NCBI GenBank assembly: GCA_964514395.1 | Contig: CAZEQK010000007.1 | Location: forward strand, 40,455-104,454 | Reading direction: 5' to 3' | Length of the DNA stretch: 64,000 nt | From: CAZEQK01 sp964514395 | GTDB lineage: Bacteria; Bacillota; Bacilli; Tepidibacillales; Tepidibacillaceae | Shown here: positions 34,069 through 43,225 of the stretch, one piece after another | Layout of the letters: each line of letters opens with the position of its first letter | How positions within the stretch are numbered: the stretch's first letter is position 1 | The notes under the pieces: generated by a model | Databases searched by the model: none | What the model was told of the DNA's origin: nothing | The model's input: the letters and a program-made list of their open reading frames with translations, nothing else | Made by a program: the position numbers and the translations under genes

Positions 34069-35085
34069 ATGGTAAATACAGCTTTAACCAAATTAATAAA
34101 AAACAAGAATTTGACAGAAGATGAGATGGCCACTGCTATGAGAGAAATAATGGAAGGAAAGGTGCCACCCTCTATCATAGGAAGCTTTTTAACTGCTTTA
34201 CGAATGAAAGGCGAAACCATTGACGAAATTACTGGTGCAGCTAAAATCATGCGGGAAGAAGTGGAACAGGTTGACTTATCAGGCTTAGATACCTTAGATA
34301 CCTGTGGCACTGGTGGAGATCATGCTGGTACCTTCAATATATCAACAGCGGTAGCTTTTGTCAGCGCTGCTGCGGGTATTTATGTGGTAAAACATGGTAA
34401 CAGATCTGTTTCAAGTAAGAGTGGAAGTGCAGATGTTCTAGAAGCATTAGGGGTAGCAATAGATCTTTCTCCAAAACAGGTTGAAAAAAGCGTGAAGGAA
34501 CAACATTTAGGTTTTTTCTTCGCACCTACCTTTCATCTTGCTATGAAAAATTTAGTGGCGCCACGAAAGGAGCTTGGGTTTAGGACTATTTTTAATATAT
34601 TGGGTCCGCTCACAAATCCAACGAAAACAAAAACACAGCTTGTCGGGGTCTATGATGAAAGCCTAACAGAAAGTTTAGCAAATGTACTAAAAAATTTAGG
34701 GTCCCAGCATGCTTTAGTCGTTCATGGATTAGATGGTATCGATGAAATATCTATATCAGATAAAACAAAGGTTTCTGAATTAAAGGATAATCAAATAAAA
34801 ACCTATTATATATCACCTGAGGATTTTGGGTTAAAAAGAAGTCAAAGAAAAGAGATTTTAGGTGGTGATGCCAAGGAAAATGCAGAAATTATGAAAAATC
34901 TATTTCATGGAGAAAAGGGTGCGAAAAGAGATATTCTCCTTATGAATAGTGGTGCAACTTTATATGTAAGTAAAAAAGCTAATTCAATCAAGCACGGTAT
35001 CACCATTGCTGAAGAGTTAATAGATAGTGGAAAAGTTTTGAAAAAAATGAATGAATATATCGATTATACAAGGAGATTAACATGA
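34069..35085 (+). CDS. trpD: anthranilate phosphoribosyltransferase
   Basis: 338 aa. It joins anthranilate to PRPP. The PRPP site is DTCGTGGDHAGTFNIST, followed by KHGNRSVSSKSGSADVLEALG. ATG 34069 with AAAGGATGAG upstream is preferred over ATG 34060, which abuts the RBS. 51 nt after trpG; overlaps trpC by 4 nt. Confidence 0.94.
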   Translation: MVNTALTKLIKNKNLTEDEMATAMREIMEGKVPPSIIGSFLTALRMKGETIDEITGAAKIMREEVEQVDLSGLDTLDTCGTGGDHAGTFNISTAVAFVSAAAGIYVVKHGNRSVSSKSGSADVLEALGVAIDLSPKQVEKSVKEQHLGFFFAPTFHLAMKNLVAPRKELGFRTIFNILGPLTNPTKTKTQLVGVYDESLTESLANVLKNLGSQHALVVHGLDGIDEISISDKTKVSELKDNQIKTYYISPEDFGLKRSQRKEILGGDAKENAEIMKNLFHGEKGAKRDILLMNSGATLYVSKKANSIKHGITIAEELIDSGKVLKKMNEYIDYTRRLT

Positions 35086-35864
35086 TTCTAGATGATATTG
35101 TTAAGCAGAAAAAGAAAAGAATAGAGCAGACTAGCTTCCTCTCAGAGTCAGAATATCTAAAGCGAATAGGAACATTAGATAAGCCTATAAGCTTTAAAAA
35201 AACCATGGAAAAGGATGGTCTAGCTATTATCGGGGAGATTAAAAAAGCATCTCCAACTAAAGGTACCATAAGAAAAGATTTTCAGGTCACTAAAATTGCT
35301 GAACAGTATAATCATACAGTTGATGCCATTTCTGTACTTACAGAGGAAGATTATTTTTTAGGAAGTCCGAGGGATCTCATTCAAACTAAAATGATTGTTT
35401 CTGTCCCTATCTTGAGAAAAGATTTTATTATCGATGAAAGACAAATCTACGAATCTAGAGTGATTGGGGCTAGTAGTATTTTACTTATCACATCGATATT
35501 AAAAAAAGAAGAATTGAGACATTTTTTAGCTGTAACTGAAGCCCTCCATATGGATGCTTTAGTAGAAGTCCATACAGAAGAGGAAATAGATACTGCCATT
35601 TATACTGGTGCAAAAATAATTGGGATTAACAATCGTAATCTACTCGATTTTTCTATCGATATTAATACAACCTTACATTTATCCAAATATATCCCAAAGG
35701 ATATCGTCATCATAAGTGAAAGTGGATTTTCACAAAAGGAAGATATAAAACGATTAAAAACAACGAGAGTAGCTGGTGCATTAATCGGAGAAAGCTTTAT
35801 GAGAGAAAATGATATTTCTCAAAAAGTAAAGGAGTTTAAAGAGGCCTATGAACACGAAAATTAA
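35082..35864 (+). CDS. trpC: indole-3-glycerol phosphate synthase
   Basis: 260 aa TIM barrel. IIGEIKKASPTKGTI carries the catalytic Lys and Ser, LRKDFIIDE the second Lys, and NNRNLLDF and ISESGF the phosphate end. It closes the indole ring. ATG overlaps the trpD stop and the end overlaps trpF by 17 nt. Confidence 0.94.
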   Translation: MILDDIVKQKKKRIEQTSFLSESEYLKRIGTLDKPISFKKTMEKDGLAIIGEIKKASPTKGTIRKDFQVTKIAEQYNHTVDAISVLTEEDYFLGSPRDLIQTKMIVSVPILRKDFIIDERQIYESRVIGASSILLITSILKKEELRHFLAVTEALHMDALVEVHTEEEIDTAIYTGAKIIGINNRNLLDFSIDINTTLHLSKYIPKDIVIISESGFSQKEDIKRLKTTRVAGALIGESFMRENDISQKVKEFKEAYEHEN

Positions 35865-36450
35865 AGTTTGTGGACTAAAACGATTAGAAGATATCAAAAT
35901 CATTAATAAATATCCCGTCGATTATGTAGGGTTTGTATTTGCAGATAGTAAACGCAGAGTTACTAAAGAACAGGTCATTCATATGAAAAAAATATTAAAT
36001 AAAGAAATAAAAACTGTCGGTGTGTTTGTTAATACACCATCGGAACAAATCAATGAAATCGTTGAATACACAGGAATCGATATCGTACAATTACACGGAA
36101 TTGAACAACCAGAAGAGATGAAAAAAATAGTAGTCCCAGTATGGAAAGGGATATTAATGAAAGACGAAGACTCAATAAATAAGGTTTCTCTCTATAGAAA
36201 TGCTAACGGAATACTATTAGACGGAGCGAAAGCAGGTTCAGGGGAAAGCTTTAAATGGCAGTGGGCAGAAACAATATCAAATCATTTTTTTACTATTTTA
36301 GCAGGAGGATTAACTCCTGAAAATGTTCAAGCTTCGATTGATCTGGTCCATCCCCATGTTGTAGATGTAAGCACAGGAGTAGAAATCAATGGAGTAAAAA
36401 ATGAAATGAAAATTAAAGAATTTATATTAAGGGTGAAGAATAATGAATAG
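35848..36450 (+). CDS. trpF: phosphoribosylanthranilate isomerase
   Basis: 200 aa TIM barrel. KVCGLKRLEDI holds the catalytic Cys; DYVGFVFADSKR, VQLHG, and LAGGLTPENV are family motifs. DVSTGVE is the final Asp-containing motif. It starts within trpC and overlaps trpB by 8 nt, so translation is coupled. Confidence 0.94.
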   Translation: MNTKIKVCGLKRLEDIKIINKYPVDYVGFVFADSKRRVTKEQVIHMKKILNKEIKTVGVFVNTPSEQINEIVEYTGIDIVQLHGIEQPEEMKKIVVPVWKGILMKDEDSINKVSLYRNANGILLDGAKAGSGESFKWQWAETISNHFFTILAGGLTPENVQASIDLVHPHVVDVSTGVEINGVKNEMKIKEFILRVKNNE

Positions 36451-37642
36451 CAAAGGTATATTCGGACAATTTGGCGGACAATACGTTCCCGAAACATTAA
36501 TGAATGCTTTAAAGGATTTGGAACGAGTATTTATTAAGTATGCTGATGATAAGGAATTTAGAGAGGAATATTTATACTATTTAAAGCAATATGTCGGAAG
36601 GCCTTCACCACTCTATTTTGCAAAAAGGATGACAGAAGAATTGGGGGGAGCAAAAATATACCTCAAAAGAGAGGATTTAAACCATACTGGTTCTCATAAA
36701 ATCAATAATGTCTTAGGACAATTACTTCTTGCAAAAAGGATGAATAAAAAGAGAGTACTTGCAGAAACAGGAGCAGGTCAGCATGGTGTTGCAACAGCAA
36801 CAGGTGCTTCCCTTTTCAATATGGATTGCACCATCTTTATGGGTGAAGAGGATATGAAACGACAAAGCTTAAATGTCTTTAGAATGAAGCTTTTAGGAGC
36901 AAGGGTTCAGGGCGTTCAGTCAGGCACTAAAACTCTAAAGGATGCCACAAATGAAGCTATTCGAGAATGGGTGAAGAACGTGGAAGACACCTATTATGTG
37001 ATTGGCTCAGTCGTAGGGCCACATCCATATCCAACTATGGTTCAGCAATTCCAAAAAATTATAGGTGAAGAAACAAAGCAACAAATAATGGCACAAGAAG
37101 GTAGGCTCCCTGATAAAATCGTCGCCTGCGTAGGTGGAGGGAGTAATGCAATTGGTATGTTTAAGCCATTTCTCGATGATAAAAAAGTTGATTTGATTGG
37201 TGTTGAAGCTGGTGGAATAGGTATAGAAACAGAAAAGCATGGAGCAGCTATTTCTAAAGGAAAGATTGGAGTGCTTCATGGTATGAAAACACTACTTTTA
37301 CAGGATGATGAAGGTCAAATTAAACCTGCATATTCTGTCTCAGCTGGTCTTGATTACCCTGGAATTGGCCCAGAGCATGCATATTTAGATGAAATAAAAC
37401 GAGCAAGCTACGTTTCAGTTACAGATAGCGAAGCTATAAATGGTTTTAGATTTTTAGCAGAATTAGAGGGAATCATACCTGCTCTAGAAAGTGCCCACGC
37501 CATCGCATATACGATGAAAATTGCTCCAAAAATGGATAAGGACCAGGTTATCATTGTTAACCTTTCTGGCAGAGGAGATAAGGACGTGGATACGATAGCA
37601 GACTACTTAAATAATGAAAATAAGGAGCATAGCGATGAATAG
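36443..37642 (+). CDS. trpB: tryptophan synthase beta chain
   Basis: 399 aa PLP enzyme. NHTGSHKINN carries the PLP Lys, GAGQHGVATATG the substrate loop, and CVGGGSNAIGMF the phosphate-binding Gly loop. It condenses indole with serine. Overlaps trpA by 8 nt. Confidence 0.96.
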   Translation: MNSKGIFGQFGGQYVPETLMNALKDLERVFIKYADDKEFREEYLYYLKQYVGRPSPLYFAKRMTEELGGAKIYLKREDLNHTGSHKINNVLGQLLLAKRMNKKRVLAETGAGQHGVATATGASLFNMDCTIFMGEEDMKRQSLNVFRMKLLGARVQGVQSGTKTLKDATNEAIREWVKNVEDTYYVIGSVVGPHPYPTMVQQFQKIIGEETKQQIMAQEGRLPDKIVACVGGGSNAIGMFKPFLDDKKVDLIGVEAGGIGIETEKHGAAISKGKIGVLHGMKTLLLQDDEGQIKPAYSVSAGLDYPGIGPEHAYLDEIKRASYVSVTDSEAINGFRFLAELEGIIPALESAHAIAYTMKIAPKMDKDQVIIVNLSGRGDKDVDTIADYLNNENKEHSDE

Positions 37643-38414
37643 GATTGAAAAAAAGTTTAAAGAGCTAAAACAAACAGGTAAAAAAGCATTAATCTCTTAT
37701 GTTACTGCTGGTGACCCATCCATAGAAGCAACTGAATCATTGATTTATGCCTTGGAAAGAGCAGGTTCAAGTATTATCGAATTAGGTATTCCTTTCTCTG
37801 ATCCTTTAGCAGATGGGCCTGTAATACAACACGCTGCAAAAAGAGCGTTAGATAATGGAGTTACCTTAAAAAAGATATTTCATCAGATTAAAAAAGTACG
37901 GGCGAATACAGAAATACCTTTAGTTTTTTTGGTTTATTATAATACAATCCTTGCATATGGAAGAAAGGAATTCATCAATACTTGTGAAGACATTGGGATA
38001 GATGGTTTAATCATTCCTGATCTACCTATAGAGGAACAGGATGAACTGACACCCTTTATCATTGAAAGTAATATTTTGCTGATTCCTCTAGTAGCTCCTA
38101 CTTCAAAAAACAGAATAGTTGACATTCTCCAAGGAAAACAGGGGTTTGTCTATTGTATTTCTTCATTAGGGGTAACAGGGATGAATCAGCATTTTTATAA
38201 GGAAATTAATGAATTTTTGTTATATGTTAAACAGCATACTGATTTACCAATAGCGATAGGATTTGGAATTTCATCTGAGGATGATATTAAAAGATTTACT
38301 CCATATGTTGATGGCGTGATTATTGGCTCAGCGATTGTAAAAAAAGTGCATCAAAGCAATGGTGAGATAAACAAGGTTGAGGAATTTGTGCTTAGGTTAA
38401 GTGATGCATTATAA
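37635..38414 (+). CDS. trpA: tryptophan synthase alpha chain
   Basis: 259 aa TIM barrel. ELGIPFSDPLADGPVIQ has the catalytic Glu and the start of the catalytic Asp region; DGLIIPDLPIEE has the Asp. It cleaves indole-glycerol phosphate. ATG 37635 with AAGGAG upstream is chosen over an upstream codon at 37614. The stop lies next to a copy of element B. Confidence 0.95.
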   Translation: MNRIEKKFKELKQTGKKALISYVTAGDPSIEATESLIYALERAGSSIIELGIPFSDPLADGPVIQHAAKRALDNGVTLKKIFHQIKKVRANTEIPLVFLVYYNTILAYGRKEFINTCEDIGIDGLIIPDLPIEEQDELTPFIIESNILLIPLVAPTSKNRIVDILQGKQGFVYCISSLGVTGMNQHFYKEINEFLLYVKQHTDLPIAIGFGISSEDDIKRFTPYVDGVIIGSAIVKKVHQSNGEINKVEEFVLRLSDAL

Positions 38415-38565
38415 AGAAGACTTGGTTCAGATTGAGTTTTTTATCTCCACCTGAAGCTTAGCACCCATAGGGCACAAGTCACACTAAATGCTAAAGCATT
38501 AAGTCGTGCTATGCCACCCTTATTTCGAGGATTGAAACAACTCCCTCTTACAGTTTTGTTGAAAC
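38411..38565 (+). repeat. dispersed element B, copy 1 (B1)
   Basis: Starts ATAAAGAAGACTTGGTTCAG and ends TTTGTTGAAAC. It matches a reverse-strand copy at 52187-52352 almost base for base over most of its length. It folds: TTCAG-GAG / CTC-CTGAA, then TAAATGCT / AGCATTA inside AGCAC / GTGCT. It starts at the last bases of trpA, so it forms the 3' end of the trp message. Confidence 0.78.
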
Positions 38566-38600
38566 TGAAGATAAAAATAGAACTTTGTTTTACAAACTGA

Positions 38601-38631
38601 AACCACTATGATAAGAAATAGTGGTTTTTTT
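38601..38631 (+). terminator. trp operon terminator
   Basis: A 9-bp stem (38601-38609 with 38618-38626) and T-run lie about 190 nt past trpA, after element B. Confidence 0.8.
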
Positions 38632-38641
38632 AACTTGATTA

Positions 38642-39223
38642 TTAATAATCGTAATCGTCTCGATATCGCTGTTCCTTCCAGGGATCACCATACATATTGT
38701 AGCCATTTCTTTCCCAAAAACCAGCTTTATCCTCTGCCATTAATTCGATTCCCCTTATCCATTTTGCGCTTTTCCAAAAGTATAAATGGGGAACGACTAA
38801 CCGTACTGGCCAACCATGCTCTAGTGTTAATGGGCTCCCATTATGATGAGTGGAAAAGATATTCTCATCCTTTAAAAAATCCTTTAAAGGTAGATTTGTA
38901 TTCCAACCTCCTTCTGCCCATATCATCACATATTTTGCTTCTGGTTTTATTTCTACCTGATTCATGATTTCCTTTACCGCTATACCAGTCCATTCATTAT
39001 TTAATTTACTCCATCCTGTTACGCAATGAATATCATTTTTTCTTTCCGCTTTATTCCTATTCAAGAAGTCATCAAAATTCCAAACCTTTTCTTCCTTTAC
39101 TAAACCAAATACACGAAAATCCCATGTTTTTAAATCAATATTTGGAACATCCCCGTAATGTAATACAGGAAATTTTTCAGTTTGAATTTGGTTAGGAGGA
39201 ATCCGTTTTTGTTCTTCACTCAT
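38642..39223 (-). CDS. yuiH: sulfite oxidase-like molybdopterin oxidoreductase (YuiH)
   Basis: 193 aa, a single molybdopterin domain of the sulfite oxidase/MsrP fold. DIHCVTGWS contains the Cys that ligates molybdenum. HGWPVRLVVPHLYFWKSAKWI is the family's second signature. No signal peptide or heme domain, so cytosolic, with an unknown substrate and electron partner. ATG 39223 follows AGAAGGTG. Its need for molybdenum fits modABC at 19-21 kb. Confidence 0.85.
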   Translation of the reverse strand: MSEEQKRIPPNQIQTEKFPVLHYGDVPNIDLKTWDFRVFGLVKEEKVWNFDDFLNRNKAERKNDIHCVTGWSKLNNEWTGIAVKEIMNQVEIKPEAKYVMIWAEGGWNTNLPLKDFLKDENIFSTHHNGSPLTLEHGWPVRLVVPHLYFWKSAKWIRGIELMAEDKAGFWERNGYNMYGDPWKEQRYRDDYDY

Positions 39224-39322
39224 CTCTATCACCTTCTAATTATCTTTATATACCCATTAAAATACATTTGAAATGATTTTTTCAATCTATAGCTACATTT
39301 AAAAACACTTTGTATTTATAAA

Positions 39323-39347
39323 TTTGGCACCCTAAATGGGTGCCAAA
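39323..39347 (-). terminator. terminator after the Q-rich gene
   Basis: A 10-bp perfect stem (39323-39332 with 39338-39347) around TAAAT, about 40 nt past the stop. Confidence 0.75.
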
Positions 39348-39387
39348 TAAATCGTAGATTTTTATTATTTTCTTGGTTTTGGATTCG

Positions 39388-39708
39388 TTATTGCATGTTT
39401 TGCTGAGTCTGTTGTTGTACTTGTTGTTGCGCTTGTTGTTGCGCTTGTTGTTGTTGCTGCTGCTGTTGTTGAGCCTGTTGAAGTTGATTTTGTAGCTGCT
39501 GAAGCTGATTTTGCGATTGTTGAAATTGCTGCTGCTCTTGAGCAGTAGCGTTTGAGAAAGCTTGTTGTACTTGAGAACGTGCTTGCTGTAATTTCTGTTG
39601 TGCTTGCTGGATTTGGGCTGGATTTGCTTGTGATGATGCTTGTTGTACTGCCTGTTGTGCCTGCTGAACAGCTTGCTGTGCTTGTTGTAATTGTTGATTT
39701 TGAGCCAC
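39388..39708 (-). CDS. Gln/Ala-rich low-complexity protein, 106 aa
   Basis: About half of the residues are Gln, arranged in QQAQQAVQQ-like units; it contains no Cys, Trp, Tyr, Gly or His. The middle (SSQANPAQIQQAQQKLQQ) has a heptad-like pattern, so a coiled coil is likely. No signal peptide. The start ATG 39708 follows AGGGGG. Spore-forming bacilli have Q-rich small spore proteins, but this lacks the gamma-SASP repeat and I do not assign it. A sharp terminator supports a real gene. Codons CAA/CAG dominate, giving a CTG-rich sequence unlike its neighbours. Confidence 0.7.
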   Translation of the reverse strand: MAQNQQLQQAQQAVQQAQQAVQQASSQANPAQIQQAQQKLQQARSQVQQAFSNATAQEQQQFQQSQNQLQQLQNQLQQAQQQQQQQQQAQQQAQQQVQQQTQQNMQ

Positions 39709-39871
39709 TAAAAAACCCCCTATTATAATTTGTGTAATCGGTTTGACTTACAGTTCATATTATTGATTTTTTGACTTAAAAACATACAAGGCAATCTATG
39801 GATTTACTTATTTGTATAATGTTTCTTGTATTTGGGGATGATTAAAACAAATAAGAGTAGGAGTTTTTCAT

Positions 39872-40939
39872 ATGCCTAAAATTCTATCTGTCGGTACAGC
39901 TGTACCCCCTCATAAAATTACACAGAAGGAAGCAAAGAGCTATGCTATGACGATGTTTAAAGATCATTTTAAGGATATTCATCGCTTACTTACGATATTT
40001 GAACATACAAATATTAATAAGCGACATTTTTGTGTTCCACTAAAATGGTTTGAAGCTTCCCATTCTTTTGAAGAAAAAAATTCAATATATAAAAAAAGCG
40101 CCATCGAACTATCTAAAATAGCTATTTTATCAGCATTAGATCCTACTCCTTTTTCTACAAGAGATGTAGATCATATTATTTTTGTTTCCAGTACTGGTAT
40201 CTCAACACCTACTATTGATGCTTTCTTGTTTAATGATCCAGAAATTTCTTTCAAGTCCACGATAAAAAGAACTCCTATATGGGGGCTAGGGTGTGCAGGT
40301 GGAGCTGCTGGTCTCTCCAGGGCTTTTGATTATTGTTTAGCTCATCCAACGGAAAAGGTATTGGTTATTGCTTTAGAAATCGGTGAATTAGCCTTTTTAA
40401 AAAATGATCTTTCGAAAAGTAACCTTATTGCTACATCGCTATTTGCTGATGGTGCAGCAGCTGTTTTAGTGGTCGGGGATCAAGTTGAAAATAAAAAGGA
40501 TCATTTTTTCAAAATAATGGATACAAATAGTACCATTTGGCCAAATACACTTGATATTATGGGGTGGGAAGTAAAAAATGATGGATTAAAGGTTGTTTTT
40601 TCAAAAAATATACCAAGCATCATAAGTAAAAAGCTTAAGCCTACAATTGATGACTTTTTACATCGTAACGAACTAACTATTCAGGATATCCATACCTATA
40701 TTTTACATCCAGGTGGTACAAAAGTAATTGAAGCATATATGGAGGTATTCCATATAACCGATGATATGGTCTCTACCTCCAAGGAAGTCCTTGAAGAATA
40801 TGGTAATATGTCCAGTCCCACCGTATTATTTGTATTAAAAGAGACGTTAGAATATAGGAAGCAGGAAAAGGGCTATGGTCTACTTTTAGCTTTAGGACCA
40901 GGATTTAGTTCGGAAATGCTGCTATTAAAATGGGGGTAA
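39872..40939 (+). CDS. bpsA: type III polyketide synthase (BpsA-like)
   Basis: 355 aa chalcone synthase family. The triad is Cys141 (WGLGCAGG), His279 (LHPGGT) and Asn312 (GNMSSPT). In B. subtilis BpsA makes alkylpyrones from fatty acyl-CoA and malonyl-CoA, and BpsB methylates them. The partner gene follows 4 nt later, supporting the same role here. RBS AGGAG precedes ATG 39872. Confidence 0.9.
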   Translation: MPKILSVGTAVPPHKITQKEAKSYAMTMFKDHFKDIHRLLTIFEHTNINKRHFCVPLKWFEASHSFEEKNSIYKKSAIELSKIAILSALDPTPFSTRDVDHIIFVSSTGISTPTIDAFLFNDPEISFKSTIKRTPIWGLGCAGGAAGLSRAFDYCLAHPTEKVLVIALEIGELAFLKNDLSKSNLIATSLFADGAAAVLVVGDQVENKKDHFFKIMDTNSTIWPNTLDIMGWEVKNDGLKVVFSKNIPSIISKKLKPTIDDFLHRNELTIQDIHTYILHPGGTKVIEAYMEVFHITDDMVSTSKEVLEEYGNMSSPTVLFVLKETLEYRKQEKGYGLLLALGPGFSSEMLLLKWG

Positions 40940-40943
40940 AACC

Positions 40944-41501
40944 ATGTTTCTCTTCCTTTTTTTTACTTTTATTGTTTCGCAGCGATTAGTTGAGCTTTTT
41001 ATTGCAAATCGAAACACAAAATATTTAAAATCACTTGGTGGCTATGAGGTAGGTGAAAATCACTATATATTCCTTGTATCTCTCCACGTCCTGTTTCTAA
41101 TTAGTTTTTTAATAGAAGCTTATGCTGTAGGTGCTAAGTCATCTTTTTGGTATATTCCTTTTATCCTCTTTCTTCTTGCACAAGCGTTTAGAGTTTGGAT
41201 TATAGCTTCCCTTGGCCACTTTTGGAATACACGTATTATCCTCCTACCCAATTCCTCACCAATAAAAAAAGGCCCATACCATTTTTTACGTCATCCAAAC
41301 TACCTTGTTGTTATGACGGAGTTCATCACTATTCCCCTTATTTTTGGTGCATATTATACAGCAGTTATTTTCAGCCTTCTCAATATATTTCTCCTACAAA
41401 TAAGAATAAGAGAGGAGGAAAATGCGCTTTTCAAAGCCACTACTTACTCACTTGAAATGAAGAACACTCCTCGTTTTTTCCCTAAAAGAAAAAGACTATA
41501 A
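40944..41501 (+). CDS. bpsB: isoprenylcysteine methyltransferase-family protein, alkylpyrone O-methyltransferase (BpsB/YpbQ)
   Basis: 185 aa with about four membrane helices. GPYHFLRHPNYLVV is the ICMT SAM-binding signature (RHPNY). In B. subtilis the homologue methylates alkylpyrones made by BpsA. It is immediately downstream of bpsA in the same operon. No prenylated protein system is apparent, so lipid-like pyrone is the likely substrate. Confidence 0.86.
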   Translation: MFLFLFFTFIVSQRLVELFIANRNTKYLKSLGGYEVGENHYIFLVSLHVLFLISFLIEAYAVGAKSSFWYIPFILFLLAQAFRVWIIASLGHFWNTRIILLPNSSPIKKGPYHFLRHPNYLVVMTEFITIPLIFGAYYTAVIFSLLNIFLLQIRIREEENALFKATTYSLEMKNTPRFFPKRKRL

Positions 41502-41594
41502 AAGCAAAAATCATTTTTTAAGCTTTCAATTCTTATCTTAGAGTCTACGTAGAAGAATGAAGAAAAATCTCATGCTATATGAATTTAACGATTA

Positions 41595-41627
41595 AAAAGC
41601 GTCACCAAATGGTGAACGCTTTTTTTT
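41595..41627. terminator. bidirectional terminator between bpsB and pepA
   Basis: AAAAAGCG and CGCTTTTT arms with an inner CACC/GGTG stem, flanked by A and T tracts. Confidence 0.8.
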
Positions 41628-41634
41628 ATTACTT

Positions 41635-43137
41635 TTATTTCATTCCATGCTTGCCATAGTGCTTTGCAATTTGAACTAAGGATCGAACCATAACACCCTT
41701 ACCACCCTTTGGTGACAGGTCGTCCTTTTCACCCCATGCCGTTCCTGCTATATCTAAATGAATCCATGGTGTATCTTCAACAAAGGCCTCAAGAAATAAT
41801 GCAGCTGTTATACTACCTGCTGGACGGCCTCCTGTGTTTTTCAAATCAGCAATACTGCTCTTGATTTGCTTCTTATATTCATCGAATATTGGAAGCTGCC
41901 ATACCTTTTCCCCAGCTTTATCAGCAGATTTTTTAAAGTCTGCTAAGAATTCATCATGATTGGTCATCGCTGCAGTAGTTACATGTCCGAGCGCAATCAC
42001 GACAGCACCAGTTAATGTAGCTACATCGATTAACCTTGATGCACCTAGCTTTTTAGCATAGGATATTCCATCAGCTAAAGCTAATCTTCCTTCTGCATCT
42101 GTATTTAATACCTCTATCGTCTTTCCGCTCATGGTTTTTAGTACATCACCTGGCTTGTAGGCATTACCTGATGGAAGATTTTCAGTAGAAGGAACGACTG
42201 CTAATACATTGACCTTTGGTTTTAATTTACCAATCGCCTCCATTGCTCCAAGTACTGCAGCGCCTCCACCCATATCCATTTTCATATCATCCATATTAGC
42301 ACTTGGCTTGATAGAGATTCCGCCTGAATCAAAGGTTACACCCTTTCCAACAAAACCAAGTACATTATCCCAGCTATCCCTACCTCTGTATTTAAGTACA
42401 ATCATTTTAGGAGGCTGTTCACTTCCTTGGGCTACAGCTAGAATGCCGCCCATTCCAAGCTTCTCCATATCCTTACGCTCTAAAACTTCATATTCTATTC
42501 CATATCTTTTGGCTATTTCCATTGCTTTTTCTGCCATATGGGTAGGAGTCATCATGTTCCCAGGTGTATTTAATAAATCCCTCGCTAGATTAGTCCCCTC
42601 GGCATATGCTGTACCACATTCAATTCCATAGGCAAGCTCTTCAGAAGGGTTATTAGAAAGTAATTGGATCGATTCAATTTCAAACTTTTCCTCTTTTTTT
42701 GAGCTATATCCTTCAAATGAATAGGAGGCTAAGTATACTCCTTCAGCAAATGAATGTGTCACATGATGTTCATGAATAGTAGGATGATTTAATCCAAAGG
42801 GCTCAGATACAACGGTTTTTGATTTAGTGGTCTCTGCCTGTTTTACTAAAACTGCTGTAGCTTCTCGTAATAAATCCTGATTGAACTTATCTTTCTCTCC
42901 TAATCCTATAATCAATATCCGCTTTACAGGAATTTTACCAAAGGTGTAAAGTAAGGTTGTTTCCTTAAAGGCTCCTGAAATATCTCCTTGTTGAATAAGA
43001 TCTGTTACTATCCCATCAAGAATTTCATCTACTTCAGCAATGTTACCACTTAGCTTACTTTCATCCTTAAAAAGTCCTAATACTAATAAATCAGCTTTTA
43101 AATCCTTTACATTTTTACTTGTGAATGCTAGCTTCAT
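41635..43137 (-). CDS. pepA: leucyl aminopeptidase, M17
   Basis: 500 aa. An N-terminal macro-like domain (about 1-160) is followed by the M17 catalytic domain. VGKGVTFDSGGISIKPS holds metal-binding Lys and Asp, DMGGGAA the next, and NTDAEGRLALADG the M17 signature with Asp, Glu and catalytic Arg. Cytosolic hexameric dipeptide/leucine aminopeptidase. In the B. subtilis yui cluster this gene is yuiE. ATG 43137 follows AAGGGGG. Confidence 0.95.
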   Translation of the reverse strand: MKLAFTSKNVKDLKADLLVLGLFKDESKLSGNIAEVDEILDGIVTDLIQQGDISGAFKETTLLYTFGKIPVKRILIIGLGEKDKFNQDLLREATAVLVKQAETTKSKTVVSEPFGLNHPTIHEHHVTHSFAEGVYLASYSFEGYSSKKEEKFEIESIQLLSNNPSEELAYGIECGTAYAEGTNLARDLLNTPGNMMTPTHMAEKAMEIAKRYGIEYEVLERKDMEKLGMGGILAVAQGSEQPPKMIVLKYRGRDSWDNVLGFVGKGVTFDSGGISIKPSANMDDMKMDMGGGAAVLGAMEAIGKLKPKVNVLAVVPSTENLPSGNAYKPGDVLKTMSGKTIEVLNTDAEGRLALADGISYAKKLGASRLIDVATLTGAVVIALGHVTTAAMTNHDEFLADFKKSADKAGEKVWQLPIFDEYKKQIKSSIADLKNTGGRPAGSITAALFLEAFVEDTPWIHLDIAGTAWGEKDDLSPKGGKGVMVRSLVQIAKHYGKHGMK

Positions 43138-43225
43138 TACTTTTCCCCCTTCATTTTTATAAAATATAATGAATAATGATAGTTTATACTATCTAAACCT
43201 TTTTTTCATTTAAACTTACAAGAAA

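Noticed and set aside
38525..38565. CRISPR-like repeat ends (GGATTGAAAC, TTGTTGAAAC) in element B
   Set aside because: No regularly spaced repeats or spacers and no cas genes; the match is short and part of a dispersed single-copy-per-site element.
39388..39708. Gamma-type small acid-soluble spore protein
   Set aside because: Q-rich composition is similar but the diagnostic repeat with FGTEF is absent.
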